Below, piece after piece: positions 1 to 9,166 of a DNA stretch of 64,000 nucleotides. Below the pieces are notes generated by a model, which was not told the origin of the DNA, did no database searches, and saw only the letters and a list, made by a program, of their open reading frames with translations. The position numbers and the translations under genes were made by a program. Positions within the stretch are counted from its first letter, which is position 1. Every line of letters starts with the position of its first letter. Origin of the DNA: Weissella cibaria (GTDB lineage: Bacteria; Bacillota; Bacilli; Lactobacillales; Lactobacillaceae); the NCBI RefSeq assembly GCF_004521965.1, contig NZ_SDGK01000054.1, positions 28,511 through 92,510 on the forward strand, read 5' to 3'.

Positions 1-657
1 AGGGTCCGCCGCATATGTCATTCCCAATTGGAAACGAACATCTGGTGTCAAGTCAGTCGTCTTGATTTGCTCGAGGTAACCCAAAGCGTTCTTGAAGTTA
101 CCTACGAGTGCGTACGCTACACCAATACGTGACGCAATGTCCAAACCAGAGAATCGACGCTCGCCAGCTTGTAGCAACTCACGGTAGAACGGAATGGCTG
201 TGTTATATTGTCCAGTCGCAAAGTAAAACTCAGCCAAGGCAAACTTAATGATTGACTCTTCTGGTGCCAAATCATAAGCTTCACGGAGCTTTGCTTCAGC
301 CGCTTCATTCAATCCTTCAGTTTGATACAAGTCAGCTAGCACTAACAATGATTCAATGTAAGCATTTGACTCTGGTGAAATTTCAGCCAAATAAGCAATC
401 GCTTCATCTGTCTTATCCTCGTCAATTGCAATATCAGCCAACGCCGTACGCAATTGATCTTCATCCGGATACTTCTCCAACAACTTCTGGTAAGCACGCT
501 TCGCTTGGCTTGAGAATCCCAAACCATATAGCTCCTCGGCCAATGAGTAAACTGTGTCATCGTTATCATAACGCAATGACGACGAAAATGACTTCTTTGC
601 ATCCTCCAATTGTCCACCAGACAATTCATCAAGCATGCGTTCTGCAAATGTTGCCAT
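1..657 (-). CDS. Tetratricopeptide repeat protein (YpiA-like), 3' end outside window
   Basis: An open frame of 219 codons starts at ATG 657 (MATFAERMLDELSGG) and runs off the left edge without a stop, so only the N-terminal part is seen. It is all helical, with repeating pairs such as AEELYGLGFSSQAKRAYQKL, then LREAYDLAPEES and ALAEFYFATGQYNTAIPFYR, the A/G/Y/P spacing of TPR units. A GGAAG ribosome site lies upstream. In related lactobacilli a TPR protein of the YpiA type lies near hup, der and rpsA, as here. TPR proteins are protein-binding scaffolds; the partner is not known to me. Confidence 0.85.
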   Translation of the reverse strand, partial: MATFAERMLDELSGGQLEDAKKSFSSSLRYDNDDTVYSLAEELYGLGFSSQAKRAYQKLLEKYPDEDQLRTALADIAIDEDKTDEAIAYLAEISPESNAYIESLLVLADLYQTEGLNEAAEAKLREAYDLAPEESIIKFALAEFYFATGQYNTAIPFYRELLQAGERRFSGLDIASRIGVAYALVGNFKNALGYLEQIKTTDLTPDVRFQLGMTYAADP

Positions 658-752
658 AAGTACCACTCTTCCTTCTTGTTTAAAGTCAACAATTTATCAT
701 ACAGAAAACGCGCCAGGATTGCCAATAAAAAGGGTTTCCTGACGCACTTTGG

Positions 753-902
753 CTACTTTGTTTCTGTTGCCGTCGCTTTCGCCTTAGCACGTGCTTTTTC
801 TAGCAACGCTTGACGTAACGACTGCTTTTGATCACGCGTTACAGCACCCTTAGACGCTGCCCCACGCGCGAAGTCATTTGACTTGATGGTTCCCTTACCC
901 AT
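753..902 (-). CDS. Small basic protein of unknown function, 49 aa
   Basis: Begins MGKGTIKSNDFARGAASKG and ends with a Lys/Ala-rich helix (LLEKARAKAKATATETK). The start at 902 is preceded by AGAGAGG at good spacing. There is no signal peptide or membrane segment. It is too short for most gene callers, but the ribosome site, composition and clean frame support it. I do not recognise the family. Confidence 0.65.
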   Translation of the reverse strand: MGKGTIKSNDFARGAASKGAVTRDQKQSLRQALLEKARAKAKATATETK

Positions 903-957
903 TCTGACATACCTCTCTTGTATAAAACGGTACTTATATTATATAAGTACCACGTCC

Positions 958-2661
958 TTACTTCAAAGATTTGTTCGTCAACGTAATGACATTCGCAACT
1001 GAGGCCTCTTTAACTGTCTTGGCCTTAATTTGAACGTCATCCCCAGCTTGTAACAACAATGCAGTCTGCGCCTTTGATGGATCTAACGTAAAGAGCTTGT
1101 CATTGTCAACTAGCTTAAAAATAACAACTTGTTTGTCATCAAGCGTCGCATTTGCATTGACGCGCGCTACCTTACCAGTGATTGTTTCCGTCTTGATGCT
1201 GTCGTCGTTGGCGCTGGCAGTTTGGACGCTACCCGCTAACGCATTTCGGTAAGAAGCCAAGGCATCGGCAGCATTTGCTCCTTCACCAATAACATTTTGG
1301 TCCGCCCCCTTAATGTAGGCATACTCGCGGAAGCGTTCGTTTTGATCCATCATCGACACAACCCAAGTTGGCGTACCATCAATGTTCATAATAACCGGGT
1401 TTGAGCCGTGCCACTTATTCTGCGGATGCAATTGCTTAGCAACCTTCATCGCCCCATCCGAATCCATGATACCAACGTTCTTACCAACGTAGAACGTCAA
1501 GTCACCAGTCCGCGTATTAATCAATGAGTATCCCTTATCCGAATCAGCGTTCGATGTTACCGTCGTAAAGTCGTCGAAGTATGAGATTGACCGATCATTA
1601 TTAAAGACCGGTGTCACACCACTTTCTGACCCGTTTTCAGTGGGCTTAATTTGGTTCTTGTGGCGGAAATTGAAGGCGTATGGGTTACCATACGTGCGGT
1701 TCATCCGTGTAGCTGCCTCTGGGGATACTCCAGCGTCCACCCACTTTGGCAAGTCCTTAGTTGCATAAACCGTCGTCTTACCTGTGTCCGCATTGGTCAA
1801 CGACACATGAATATCATTAAACACCAACTGTCCTGCCCAACGAACATTCAACAGGGTTTGCACCCAGTATGGTTGCCCATCGTTGTCGATTTCCAAAATT
1901 GGTTCACCAACTTGTTCAAACTTTGGATTGCGCATATAAATTTTGCGTGCAATATTATGTGAGAACCAGCTGGTTTCAGAGTAATCCAACTTTTCTTTGA
2001 CAAAGTGAGCTGTGTCGTTAATGTCAGTCGCTGAAATGATGAAATATCCCGGCAACGTGCGATTTATAAACCATGACATAAACCCAGCGAATTCAACTGG
2101 TGCCACGTAATAAGGCTTGCCGTTGATGTATTGGGCTGACAAATCCCCCAAACGGTACATTGATGAATCCGGCACTTGTGAAAAAGCCTTCTTCATCATG
2201 TTCTGCGATGCTTGTGCTGAAAGCGCAATTGGCTGATCGTCTTTTGTCAAAGGCGCCTCTTTTTCCACCGTTGCTTTGACAGAGTCATACATTGGCCGCA
2301 CAGTGACTGCCTGCGAAATACCGGCCGCTAATGAAATCACAAAGGCAACAATTGGAATCACAAACGGCCAAATGGTTAATCCGGCAAAACTAATGCGGCT
2401 GCCACGCTTAGTTACTCGTTCAACAACTTGCGCTGAAGCACCGGCAAACAGTGTCCATAGCACAAGAGCCGTTGTTTCAATGGCCACTGGACTCACTAAC
2501 TGCGAGAGTGTTGGTACCGGCATGAGCCAATACACATAAATCACATTTAGAACCGTCACAGCAATAAACGTCCAAATTGTTAGTTTAGAAATCTTGAACT
2601 TAATTGCCCAGACTAACGCAACCAACGCCGTTAGCTCGAGCACTAGAAATGATGTTAACAT
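958..2661 (-). CDS. Membrane-anchored protein with large extracytoplasmic domain (567 aa)
   Basis: Residues 1-120 contain about four hydrophobic segments (for example MLTSFLVLELTALVALVWAI and WPFVIPIVAFVISLAAGISQ). The rest, residues 130-480, is soluble and probably outside, with Tyr/Trp-rich stretches such as GYFIISATDIND and GYSLINTRTGDLTFYVG that look like two related modules. The last 70 residues (TETITGKVARVNANATLDD onward) resemble a beta-barrel OB-like fold. Lactobacillus relatives are often labelled 'cell shape-determining protein' without experimental proof, as far as I know. GGGGTAGG precedes the ATG. Function unknown; a cell-envelope role is inference. Confidence 0.7.
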   Translation of the reverse strand: MLTSFLVLELTALVALVWAIKFKISKLTIWTFIAVTVLNVIYVYWLMPVPTLSQLVSPVAIETTALVLWTLFAGASAQVVERVTKRGSRISFAGLTIWPFVIPIVAFVISLAAGISQAVTVRPMYDSVKATVEKEAPLTKDDQPIALSAQASQNMMKKAFSQVPDSSMYRLGDLSAQYINGKPYYVAPVEFAGFMSWFINRTLPGYFIISATDINDTAHFVKEKLDYSETSWFSHNIARKIYMRNPKFEQVGEPILEIDNDGQPYWVQTLLNVRWAGQLVFNDIHVSLTNADTGKTTVYATKDLPKWVDAGVSPEAATRMNRTYGNPYAFNFRHKNQIKPTENGSESGVTPVFNNDRSISYFDDFTTVTSNADSDKGYSLINTRTGDLTFYVGKNVGIMDSDGAMKVAKQLHPQNKWHGSNPVIMNIDGTPTWVVSMMDQNERFREYAYIKGADQNVIGEGANAADALASYRNALAGSVQTASANDDSIKTETITGKVARVNANATLDDKQVVIFKLVDNDKLFTLDPSKAQTALLLQAGDDVQIKAKTVKEASVANVITLTNKSLK

Positions 2662-2722
2662 ATCCTACCCCTAATCCACGTAATACCTTAATACTACCTT
2701 AGTTCAGACGTGGTGCCTAGAC

Positions 2723-2755
2723 AGAAAAACGCCGACTATTTGTCAGCATTTTTCT
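2723..2755 (-). terminator. Rho-independent terminator of the frameshifted gene
   Basis: Arms AGAAAAA (2723-2729) and TTTTTCT (2749-2755) with inner GC and GAC/GTC pairs form a hairpin directly after the stop at 2764. Reading the minus strand, it ends in a T-rich arm. Confidence 0.55.
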
Positions 2756-2763
2756 GGGGTTCC

Positions 2764-3383
2764 TTATTCTGAATCGTATTGTGACTTCAGGTTTAGTTTA
2801 GGCAATTCTGCATGTTGATGGTCGAAATCCAACACCGGAATACCGTGTGCCATCGTATGGGCATTTCGGTGTTCAAACTGCGCTTCTTCCCACGCCGCAT
2901 CAGCTTCCTGCCACGACCCCGTTTGCGCCAAAATCTCACGATATTTAGCTGGCATTTGTTGCGCGCCGATGTCTGCATGCGCTTGTAATGCTAGATTAAA
3001 TACTGCGTGTGGTTCGGCCAACCAAGCAAACAGGCCAATCGTGTCAATTTCCAACGGAGTATAATCCATTTCAGTGACCGGCGTGAATGTATCTGGTTCA
3101 AGGTGCATCGCTTTTGGCGCAACCAGCATCTTCGGTGCAGGTTCCCACTCAAAGAAACCTGCACGTCTGTTGATGGCGTCACACGGTTGATTGTCACAAC
3201 CCCTAACTGGTAGCCCATTGCAAGTCCTAAGGTATACTCATCCGGTAATGGTTCGTCAGCAGACACCATTAAAAATTCAGTCACATCTGTGGCTGGTTCA
3301 TATGGAAAAGCTAACAACACTTGCTGTCCAACATGGCATCGTTGGCGATTGGTTGTGCCACAACAAGAGCTTTCATTACTCAT
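2764..3383 (-). pseudogene. Unknown acidic protein, split by a one-base deletion near 3158
   Basis: The first part starts at 3383 (MSNESSCCGTTNRQRC) and is sensible up to about VVTINRVTPSTDVQ. From there the coding pattern moves to another frame (GFFEWEPAPKML, ending LNLKSQYDSE at 2764). Restoring one G in the GG at 3158-3159 joins both into a protein of about 206 residues. The N-terminus has a Cys cluster (CC, then C). I know no family for it. It follows the 3403-3789 gene closely and is probably co-transcribed. A sequencing error, or far less likely programmed frameshifting, would explain the same data. Confidence 0.6.
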
Positions 3384-3402
3384 TCCTCAATCTGTTTCAG
3401 TT

Positions 3403-3789
3403 TCAATCTTCAAAAAGTTCCGCCAAGCGGTTCATTAGGTAGGCTTCAGCCGCTTCTACGGCATCTTCTAATTCCTCAGCATCATCTTCAGTAAAATTTC
3501 CAACAGCCTCGCGATTATGTAAATTATGGATCGTTAACAATGTTGTGCGCTCGCCGTCTGACAATCCTGTATGTAGATTCTCCAAAGCGAGACTCACCAT
3601 GTCATCGGTGGCTGGCAATTCAGCAAACACTAAAAATGATTGCATAATCTTACGGCGCTCTGATTCATATTCAGCGTGGATGTCCTCTTCCAGGCCTTGG
3701 GATTTGGCAATTTCTGTTGTTTCACGCTCGGTCACTTGGTCTAGGTACAAAACCGTCCCTAGCTCTATATCAAATTCATCAAACGTCAT
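3403..3789 (-). CDS. Acidic hypothetical protein, 128 aa
   Basis: Starts MTFDEFDIELGTVLYLDQ after a strong AGGAGG site and is rich in Glu/Asp, especially in the C-terminal helix (TEDDAEELEDAVEAAEAYLMNRL). There are no membrane segments and no motif I recognise. It is first in a two-gene unit with the frameshifted gene downstream and is divergent from the Nudix gene. Function unknown. Confidence 0.7.
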   Translation of the reverse strand: MTFDEFDIELGTVLYLDQVTERETTEIAKSQGLEEDIHAEYESERRKIMQSFLVFAELPATDDMVSLALENLHTGLSDGERTTLLTIHNLHNREAVGNFTEDDAEELEDAVEAAEAYLMNRLAELFED

Positions 3790-3869
3790 ATCAACCTCCT
3801 GTACGTTACTGTGGCCCTTATTGTAACATATTCACAGAAGTAAGTTAGTCAATCAAACCAGTATAATCG

Positions 3870-3897
3870 TTGATCAAAGCGCCCAAGCCACTATGAT
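3870..3897 (+). promoter_or_regulatory. Probable sigma-A promoter for the Nudix gene
   Basis: TTGATC (3870-3875) and TATGAT (3892-3897) are separated by 16 bases and lie about 35 bases before the start codon. Confidence 0.45.
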
Positions 3898-3930
3898 ACA
3901 ATGATCTTTAGTTAAATCCTCGGGGGGCCT

Positions 3931-4410
3931 ATGATGGTGATGGAAAATTACTTTAATGCGCTACGTGAAAAAATCGGCCATGATGAAATCATTATGCCAG
4001 GTGTCGCCGGTGTTCTATTCGATGCCACACGTACAAAAGTTTTGCTGGAAAAACGTGGCGATGGTGAAGTCGGCTGGAGTCTGGTTGCCGGCATGCAAAA
4101 CCTGGGCGAATCTTCAGTGACCACGATTATTCGGGAATTTAAGGAAGAAGCCGGCATCGATGTGACGGTAACGGCTCTAATCGGCGTTGACTCAAATTTT
4201 CACCACACTTTTCCAAGCGGTGATCAAGCCCAAATACCAATGACCTTGTACGAAGTTAAACAGACTGGTGGTGACCTGCGAGCGGATGGGGATGAGACCT
4301 TGGCACTCGCGTTCGTCCCGCTAGCTGATAACCCTAAAATGTACAACAGCCAACACCAACTAGTTATCGAACAATTGCAGCGTCAGGTACCTTATGGTTG
4401 GTTCTTCTAA
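3931..4410 (+). CDS. Nudix (MutT-family) hydrolase
   Basis: A 159-residue protein with a perfect Nudix box, G-x5-E-x7-REFKEEAGI, at about residues 51-73; this loop binds metal and cleaves nucleoside diphosphates linked to another moiety. The body (PGVAGVLFDATRTKVLLEKR, then WSLVAGMQNLGES) is typical of ADP-ribose or nucleotide pyrophosphatases; the exact substrate cannot be told. A GGGGGG site lies at 3922-3927. ATG 3934 has better spacing than ATG 3931, so the true start may be three bases later. It is a single-gene unit on the plus strand with its own promoter and terminator. Confidence 0.92.
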   Translation: MMVMENYFNALREKIGHDEIIMPGVAGVLFDATRTKVLLEKRGDGEVGWSLVAGMQNLGESSVTTIIREFKEEAGIDVTVTALIGVDSNFHHTFPSGDQAQIPMTLYEVKQTGGDLRADGDETLALAFVPLADNPKMYNSQHQLVIEQLQRQVPYGWFF

Positions 4411-4453
4411 TAACCATAACCAACTGCCACTATTTTTCGGCACATTAACAAAC

Positions 4454-4485
4454 GGCCAGCCCAGAAAATACTGAGCTGGCCTTTT
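4454..4485 (+). terminator. Terminator of the Nudix gene
   Basis: GGCCAGC (4454-4460) pairs with GCTGGCC (4475-4481) and is followed by TTTT. Confidence 0.75.
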
Positions 4486-4494
4486 CATTGATAG

Positions 4495-4872
4495 TTAATC
4501 TATTACCTGACCAATCGTTGCCAATACATTAGCCCGGTAATCTGTTGACGTCGCATTTAATTGACGCATCTTGTAATAGGCATCCTTATAATCAAAATCA
4601 CCACGGCGCGTTGCTGCGTAAACCATTAACAAATTGCAGACATCAGTTAACGAATCCATCGGACGCAACTCGCCACTCGCTTCTAACGTACGAATGTCGG
4701 TCATATAATCTTCATGATCAAACTCATACCACGTTTGCACCTGCAACAAGACCCCCATCGCCCATCCTTCTTCGCGAACAATTAAAGACATCGTTTGTCC
4801 TGCTCGCATCTTCCGTAAAACATTGTTGAATCGGTTGCTCACATTCAGAATACTTGTCGCAATTAATGCCAT
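4495..4872 (-). CDS. Hypothetical protein, 125 aa
   Basis: Starts MALIATSILNVSNRFNNVLR with GAGG nine bases upstream. Soluble, mixed helix, with a Tyr-rich middle (TWYEFDHEDYMTDIRTLEAS) and a C-terminal helix. I see no known motif. Convergent with the Nudix gene and separated from the next minus-strand gene by a terminator, so probably expressed alone. Function unknown. Confidence 0.65.
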   Translation of the reverse strand: MALIATSILNVSNRFNNVLRKMRAGQTMSLIVREEGWAMGVLLQVQTWYEFDHEDYMTDIRTLEASGELRPMDSLTDVCNLLMVYAATRRGDFDYKDAYYKMRQLNATSTDYRANVLATIGQVID

Positions 4873-5028
4873 TTGTCATTACCTCTAAATCAAAATCTTT
4901 CTGAATTTATCTTACCACAAGTTTGTGAAATAAAAAACAAAAATTACAACAAACAGCAATTGAACAAGCTTACAAAGCGGTTTTTAATTGTGAAAACTTT
5001 TTCATTTTGTGATTAGCCCGACAAAATG

Positions 5029-5065
5029 AAAAGGTATCTGGCTTAAAATCAGCCAGACACCTTTT
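5029..5065 (-). terminator. Bidirectional terminator
   Basis: AAAAGGT-A-TCTGGCT (5029-5043) pairs with AGCCAGA-C-ACCTTTT (5051-5065) with one mismatch and a 7-base loop. It lies downstream of the 47-aa gene. Confidence 0.75.
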
Positions 5066-5131
5066 ATCACAGCAGTTAGTGGGCACGTCAGCAGTCTAAA
5101 ACCCACCGACATTCCCAGACTGCTTTATTGT

Positions 5132-5275
5132 TTACTTATCTTCTGCCAAAAAAGCATCAATTTCTGCCGGCGAATCAACCAACTCTACGTGGATCAAACC
5201 ACGCTTCAGTTGTAACTCAGTTTCCTTTGTCAATCGGGTTGCTTGCTTCTTTGCTAACTTTTCAGACTTCTTCAT
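5132..5275 (-). CDS. Small charged protein, 47 aa
   Basis: MKKSEKLAKKQATRLTKE at the start is strongly basic, while the C-terminus (SPAEIDAFLAEDK) is acidic. AAAAGAGG precedes the ATG at 5275 with good spacing, and a terminator follows at 5029-5065. No family recognised. The frame, ribosome site and terminator make a real gene likely. Confidence 0.65.
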   Translation of the reverse strand: MKKSEKLAKKQATRLTKETELQLKRGLIHVELVDSPAEIDAFLAEDK

Positions 5276-5327
5276 GAGACGGCCTCTTTTCATTTAATAC
5301 CTTTATTATACACGACGAGGCATGCTC

Positions 5328-5861
5328 TTAATTTTCATTTGTTCGATGCAACTTTGCAAAGCACGTCATCACCCAGTGTTCAACATCAGCTGCCACCGTT
5401 GAAAAGGTCACCGCATACCAAACACCTAGTACCAAAGCCATCAATCCAACTGTAAACATTACTGACCACACACCGCTGATACCCATATTAGGGAAAACAA
5501 AATAATCCAGTAACATAAAAATTATGGGACTAGCAATCACCAAGGTTAAGGTCATCATTAAATCATTTTCGTGTTGGGTCCGGGCTTTGTCGGCCGCCAG
5601 GTGCAAATCATGGGTTAACTCATGCAAACCCGTCGCAGTCAAAATTTGCACCCGGTCCTGTACCGCAATCGGTAAAGCTTGCTTAATCAAAATGGCAGCC
5701 ATCATGCTATCACCTGCAGCACGTGGCGCCAAGAAAAGAGTGCGACGCTTAGGTAGCATCGCGTACAAATCCGTTGCATTTAATTTTTCAGCATAAATAT
5801 CATCTTCACTTTGAGCAAATAAGATTATTTCGTCTGCCAATGGTTGTACAACAAAAAACAT
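5328..5861 (-). CDS. Membrane protein with two C-terminal helices, 177 aa
   Basis: A GGAGG eight bases upstream points to ATG 5861 (MFFVVQPLADEIILFAQ) rather than the longer reading from 5879. The N-terminal 100 residues look cytoplasmic. Two hydrophobic stretches follow (TLTLVIASPIIFMLLDYF and SVMFTVGLMALVLGVWYAV), then a short tail. Function unknown; it lies downstream of sbcC on the same strand. Confidence 0.65.
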   Translation of the reverse strand: MFFVVQPLADEIILFAQSEDDIYAEKLNATDLYAMLPKRRTLFLAPRAAGDSMMAAILIKQALPIAVQDRVQILTATGLHELTHDLHLAADKARTQHENDLMMTLTLVIASPIIFMLLDYFVFPNMGISGVWSVMFTVGLMALVLGVWYAVTFSTVAADVEHWVMTCFAKLHRTNEN

Positions 5862-5978
5862 CGCACACACCTCCATCACTAAGCCGTTAAATTTCTCTCT
5901 GAGAGACCATTATTCCCCTATTCATTAACAAAAGCAATGCGTTTGTTCTAGAAATTCCGGTAAAGCGGTTTCATTGGT

Positions 5979-8900
5979 TTAGACCATTCTATATGTCAAA
6001 CGACTGCGTCCATCCCCGAGTTTCGTAACAACCATCTGCTGCTGAATTTGGCGTTTCATTGATTCCACGTGCGAAATGACACCAATCAAGCGACCACTTT
6101 GCTCGACCATCGAGAGCGCTTCCAAGGCCTGATTCAATGTGTTACTGTCCAATGAACCAAATCCTTCATCAATAAATAGTGCATCAATTTTGGCACCACC
6201 AGCCCGTTGTTGCACAATCTCTGCCATCGACAGCGCAATCGACAACGCTGCAATAAATGATTCACCACCTGACAACGTACTTGTCGACCGGACCTTACCC
6301 CCATCCTGATCATAGATATCAATATCTAGCCCATTCTGGTTCGCTCGTCCTGCCTGTCGACTTGATAGCACAAATTGGTATCGACCACCTGATAAAGTAC
6401 CAATATAGTGTTCGTTCGCATAACTTAAAACTTCATACAGGAAACTACGTAATACATAAGGTTCCAAACGAAGATGTAACAAATTATTACCATCGACCAC
6501 CTGAGTCAATTTAATCAAATCAGCCGACTTTGCTGTAATGGCATCAATGTCTGTTTGCAATTTCGAAATTGTAGTCTGTTGCTGTTGCAAAGCCTCCAAT
6601 AGCCATTCTGCTTTATTTAAACTTTCGGTTGCTTCAGCTAAAGCAGTTTGCTTTTGCGTCAATTCAGCTTGTAACTGTGACAAATTGGGCCGTTCTTGGC
6701 CAGCAGTTAACGTCTGACTCTGCGCAATGGCTGTCGCGACCGTCTCACGTTGCGTGTCATAAGCAGCTATTTGCCGTTCTAATTGGATTAATTCATCCGG
6801 TTGATTCTGAAGGCGTGCTAACAATACCTTAAACGCTCGTTCATCCGCAACCGGACCGTCAGTAATCGCAACACCGAGACGACCCTTTGCCCCATCTAAT
6901 GCCGCTTGGTACGTCTCTTGCTCTTGACTTAGGACTCTCCGTCGCTGCGAAAGTTCTGCCTGCGTCTGTTCAGCAGAGCGAATTTTCTCGTCAGCGATCT
7001 GGACAGCTTGTTGATGGATCGCAATTTTTTCAGACAACGCCTGTTGTTCGACCTCATAATCACTGACTGTTGTAAGCTGACCGTCCGAATTCAGATCGTC
7101 TTGCTCACTGTCATTTCCAGCCATCTGCGTCGTAATGCCCGATAATTGCGTTTGCGTCCGTGCTAGATTAGTCTTAACAAATGCAATATCCTCCGTCATA
7201 GTCGCTAATGTCTCTGTCAGGTGTTCTTGTTTAGTGACCTGATCTGATAGGTGCTGGCGTACTTGTGAAATGACAGTCTGTACGGTTGACGTATCATACG
7301 TATCTGGCAACAAATTGTTTGGAAACACGGTTGCCCATGCTGTGAAAAATTGATTATACTCACGAGCAAATCCGTCTCGTTCTGACATAAGTTGCTTTGC
7401 CAACGCATCATATTGTTGTTTGGTTTGTGTGGCGTCCGTCGTCAAACTTGCTTCAGTCGCGATTGCTTGTTGCTCGGCAGTCTCAGCCTCATCAACAGCC
7501 GCCATAGCCACCTTAATTTCAGCATACGAGGTGCTACCAACGTGCGGGTCAGCTCCCTCGCCAGTATAAATCTGACCACAAACCATGCAAGCCTCACCAA
7601 TTTTCAATTCACTGTGAAGTTGTTTAATCATGAGTTCCCGGCGTAATGTCGCCTTCGCTTCACGCATCGAAATGACATCCTGCAGATTAGCTTTAGCCGT
7701 ATCTAACTTACGTGTCACCTGCATCAAATTCTCAGCCTGTTGCGCGACCTTTTTTTCAGTCTGTTGCAATCGTTCATCAGTCCGTTGTAGCTCATCAGCT
7801 TGGGCAGTAAAAACCAACGATTGCTCACGCGATGCTGAAACAGACGCTACTTTCGCCAAAGACGTTTGTAGCTCAACTTCCTTGGCAGTTAATTCAGTCA
7901 ATTCGGCCGTTAACTGGGCTTCGTTAGTTTGTAGCGTTTGCCGTTGCTGGGCCAACTGAGTTGCTTGCGCAATCAGCATTGCCAGACGCTGCGCATTAGG
8001 CAACAAAGTTCGTGTAATTCTTGTCAAACGTGCTTCAGCAGTTTTGATATCAGCTGCTTGTGTTAAAAGTTCCGCTTTAGTAGCCATCGCCACTGACAGG
8101 CTATTGGTTGTAGTGGCTTCGCGTATCGCCAACTGTGTTAATTCAGTCGCAACCCGCGCTAGTTGTTCTTCATATCGCGTCACATCATTCACGATGCTTT
8201 GCTGTTGGGTTCCCCACTGCAATAGCGTTGCTTGCTGCCGTTGCTCATTAATTTGCTCGGCTTGTTCATCAAGCTGTTGCTGCTTAGCCGTATTTTCAGC
8301 CAACAACTCAAATTCACGATTTAATTGTTCGGCGACTTTCACCCGTTCCTGCGATTGCGCAACGGCCATAGTTGCCGTCGTCTTTTCGGTGTCTCGGGTC
8401 GTCACTATGTCTGTTGACCGCGCAATATAAACAGTTAAAGCGTTAATTTTCTCAACGGCCGTCGGTACGCTTTCTGCAATTGCTGGATCATCCCACGAAA
8501 TTTGTGACAACGCCACATCTCGTTGGGTCTCAAGATTCGTAATTTGTTTTAACGTGTCTTTTTGTTGTTCCTTCAACGACTCTGTGAATTGATTAAAAAC
8601 TTCCGTACCAAATAGACTCCGCAAAATGGTCATCTTATCATCGCTCTGGGCGGCCAAAAATTCACGGAATTGATTCTGTGGCAACAAAATGATTTTACGG
8701 AATTGGTCTGCATTCAGATGCAATAATTCTTGAATCGCATCCCGCACAACCGGAATTTTCTCACCCATCGCTGCAATAGGCACTTGCAAAGTTTCATCAA
8801 CTTCAGTCAATGACACTTCGGCTTTGCGTTCAGTGGTATCATCGTCTGATTTCGCACCACGCTTTTTCTTTAATTGTTGCGTCGGTTTGCGACTAATTCG

Positions 8901-9164
8901 ATAGTACCGCCCGTTGTGCTCAAACCAAAAAGTCACAACCGTTTCTGCTGTTGTGGGCGCAAATTCACTGCGCATTTCCTCTGGCTTACGTTCACTGGTC
9001 CCTTCCCCAAACAAGGCGTAGGTCATTCCATCAAACATTGTTGTTTTACCGGCACCGGTATCGCCAGTGATCAAAAACAATTTCGATTCTGTAAAACGCT
9101 CAAAATCGACCGTCGTTTGTTCATAGGGCCCAAAATATTGTAACGCTAATTTAATTGGACGCAT
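5979..9164 (-). CDS. sbcC: Exonuclease subunit SbcC (SMC-like ATPase)
   Basis: At 1061 residues this is the ATPase half of the SbcCD (Mre11-Rad50-type) nuclease that opens DNA hairpins and trims blocked ends. Walker A GDTGAGKTT is at residues 34-42. Two long Gln/Glu/Ala-rich coiled coils flank a mid-protein zinc hook, CMVCG. Near the C-terminus come the ABC signature TLSGGESF and Walker B DALFIDEGFGSLD. The start lies two bases after the sbcD stop, so the pair is translationally coupled. Complete and normal. Confidence 0.96.
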   Translation of the reverse strand: MRPIKLALQYFGPYEQTTVDFERFTESKLFLITGDTGAGKTTMFDGMTYALFGEGTSERKPEEMRSEFAPTTAETVVTFWFEHNGRYYRISRKPTQQLKKKRGAKSDDDTTERKAEVSLTEVDETLQVPIAAMGEKIPVVRDAIQELLHLNADQFRKIILLPQNQFREFLAAQSDDKMTILRSLFGTEVFNQFTESLKEQQKDTLKQITNLETQRDVALSQISWDDPAIAESVPTAVEKINALTVYIARSTDIVTTRDTEKTTATMAVAQSQERVKVAEQLNREFELLAENTAKQQQLDEQAEQINEQRQQATLLQWGTQQQSIVNDVTRYEEQLARVATELTQLAIREATTTNSLSVAMATKAELLTQAADIKTAEARLTRITRTLLPNAQRLAMLIAQATQLAQQRQTLQTNEAQLTAELTELTAKEVELQTSLAKVASVSASREQSLVFTAQADELQRTDERLQQTEKKVAQQAENLMQVTRKLDTAKANLQDVISMREAKATLRRELMIKQLHSELKIGEACMVCGQIYTGEGADPHVGSTSYAEIKVAMAAVDEAETAEQQAIATEASLTTDATQTKQQYDALAKQLMSERDGFAREYNQFFTAWATVFPNNLLPDTYDTSTVQTVISQVRQHLSDQVTKQEHLTETLATMTEDIAFVKTNLARTQTQLSGITTQMAGNDSEQDDLNSDGQLTTVSDYEVEQQALSEKIAIHQQAVQIADEKIRSAEQTQAELSQRRRVLSQEQETYQAALDGAKGRLGVAITDGPVADERAFKVLLARLQNQPDELIQLERQIAAYDTQRETVATAIAQSQTLTAGQERPNLSQLQAELTQKQTALAEATESLNKAEWLLEALQQQQTTISKLQTDIDAITAKSADLIKLTQVVDGNNLLHLRLEPYVLRSFLYEVLSYANEHYIGTLSGGRYQFVLSSRQAGRANQNGLDIDIYDQDGGKVRSTSTLSGGESFIAALSIALSMAEIVQQRAGGAKIDALFIDEGFGSLDSNTLNQALEALSMVEQSGRLIGVISHVESMKRQIQQQMVVTKLGDGRSRLTYRMV

Positions 9165-9166
9165 CT

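Noticed and set aside
3158..3162. Programmed -1 frameshifting in the split gene at 2764-3383
   Set aside because: No heptameric slippery sequence or downstream hairpin is visible; a simple deletion is more likely.
7392..8430. Plus-strand frames rich in Cys/Ser within sbcC
   Set aside because: Shadows of the Gln/Ala-rich coiled-coil codons on the other strand; no ribosome sites.
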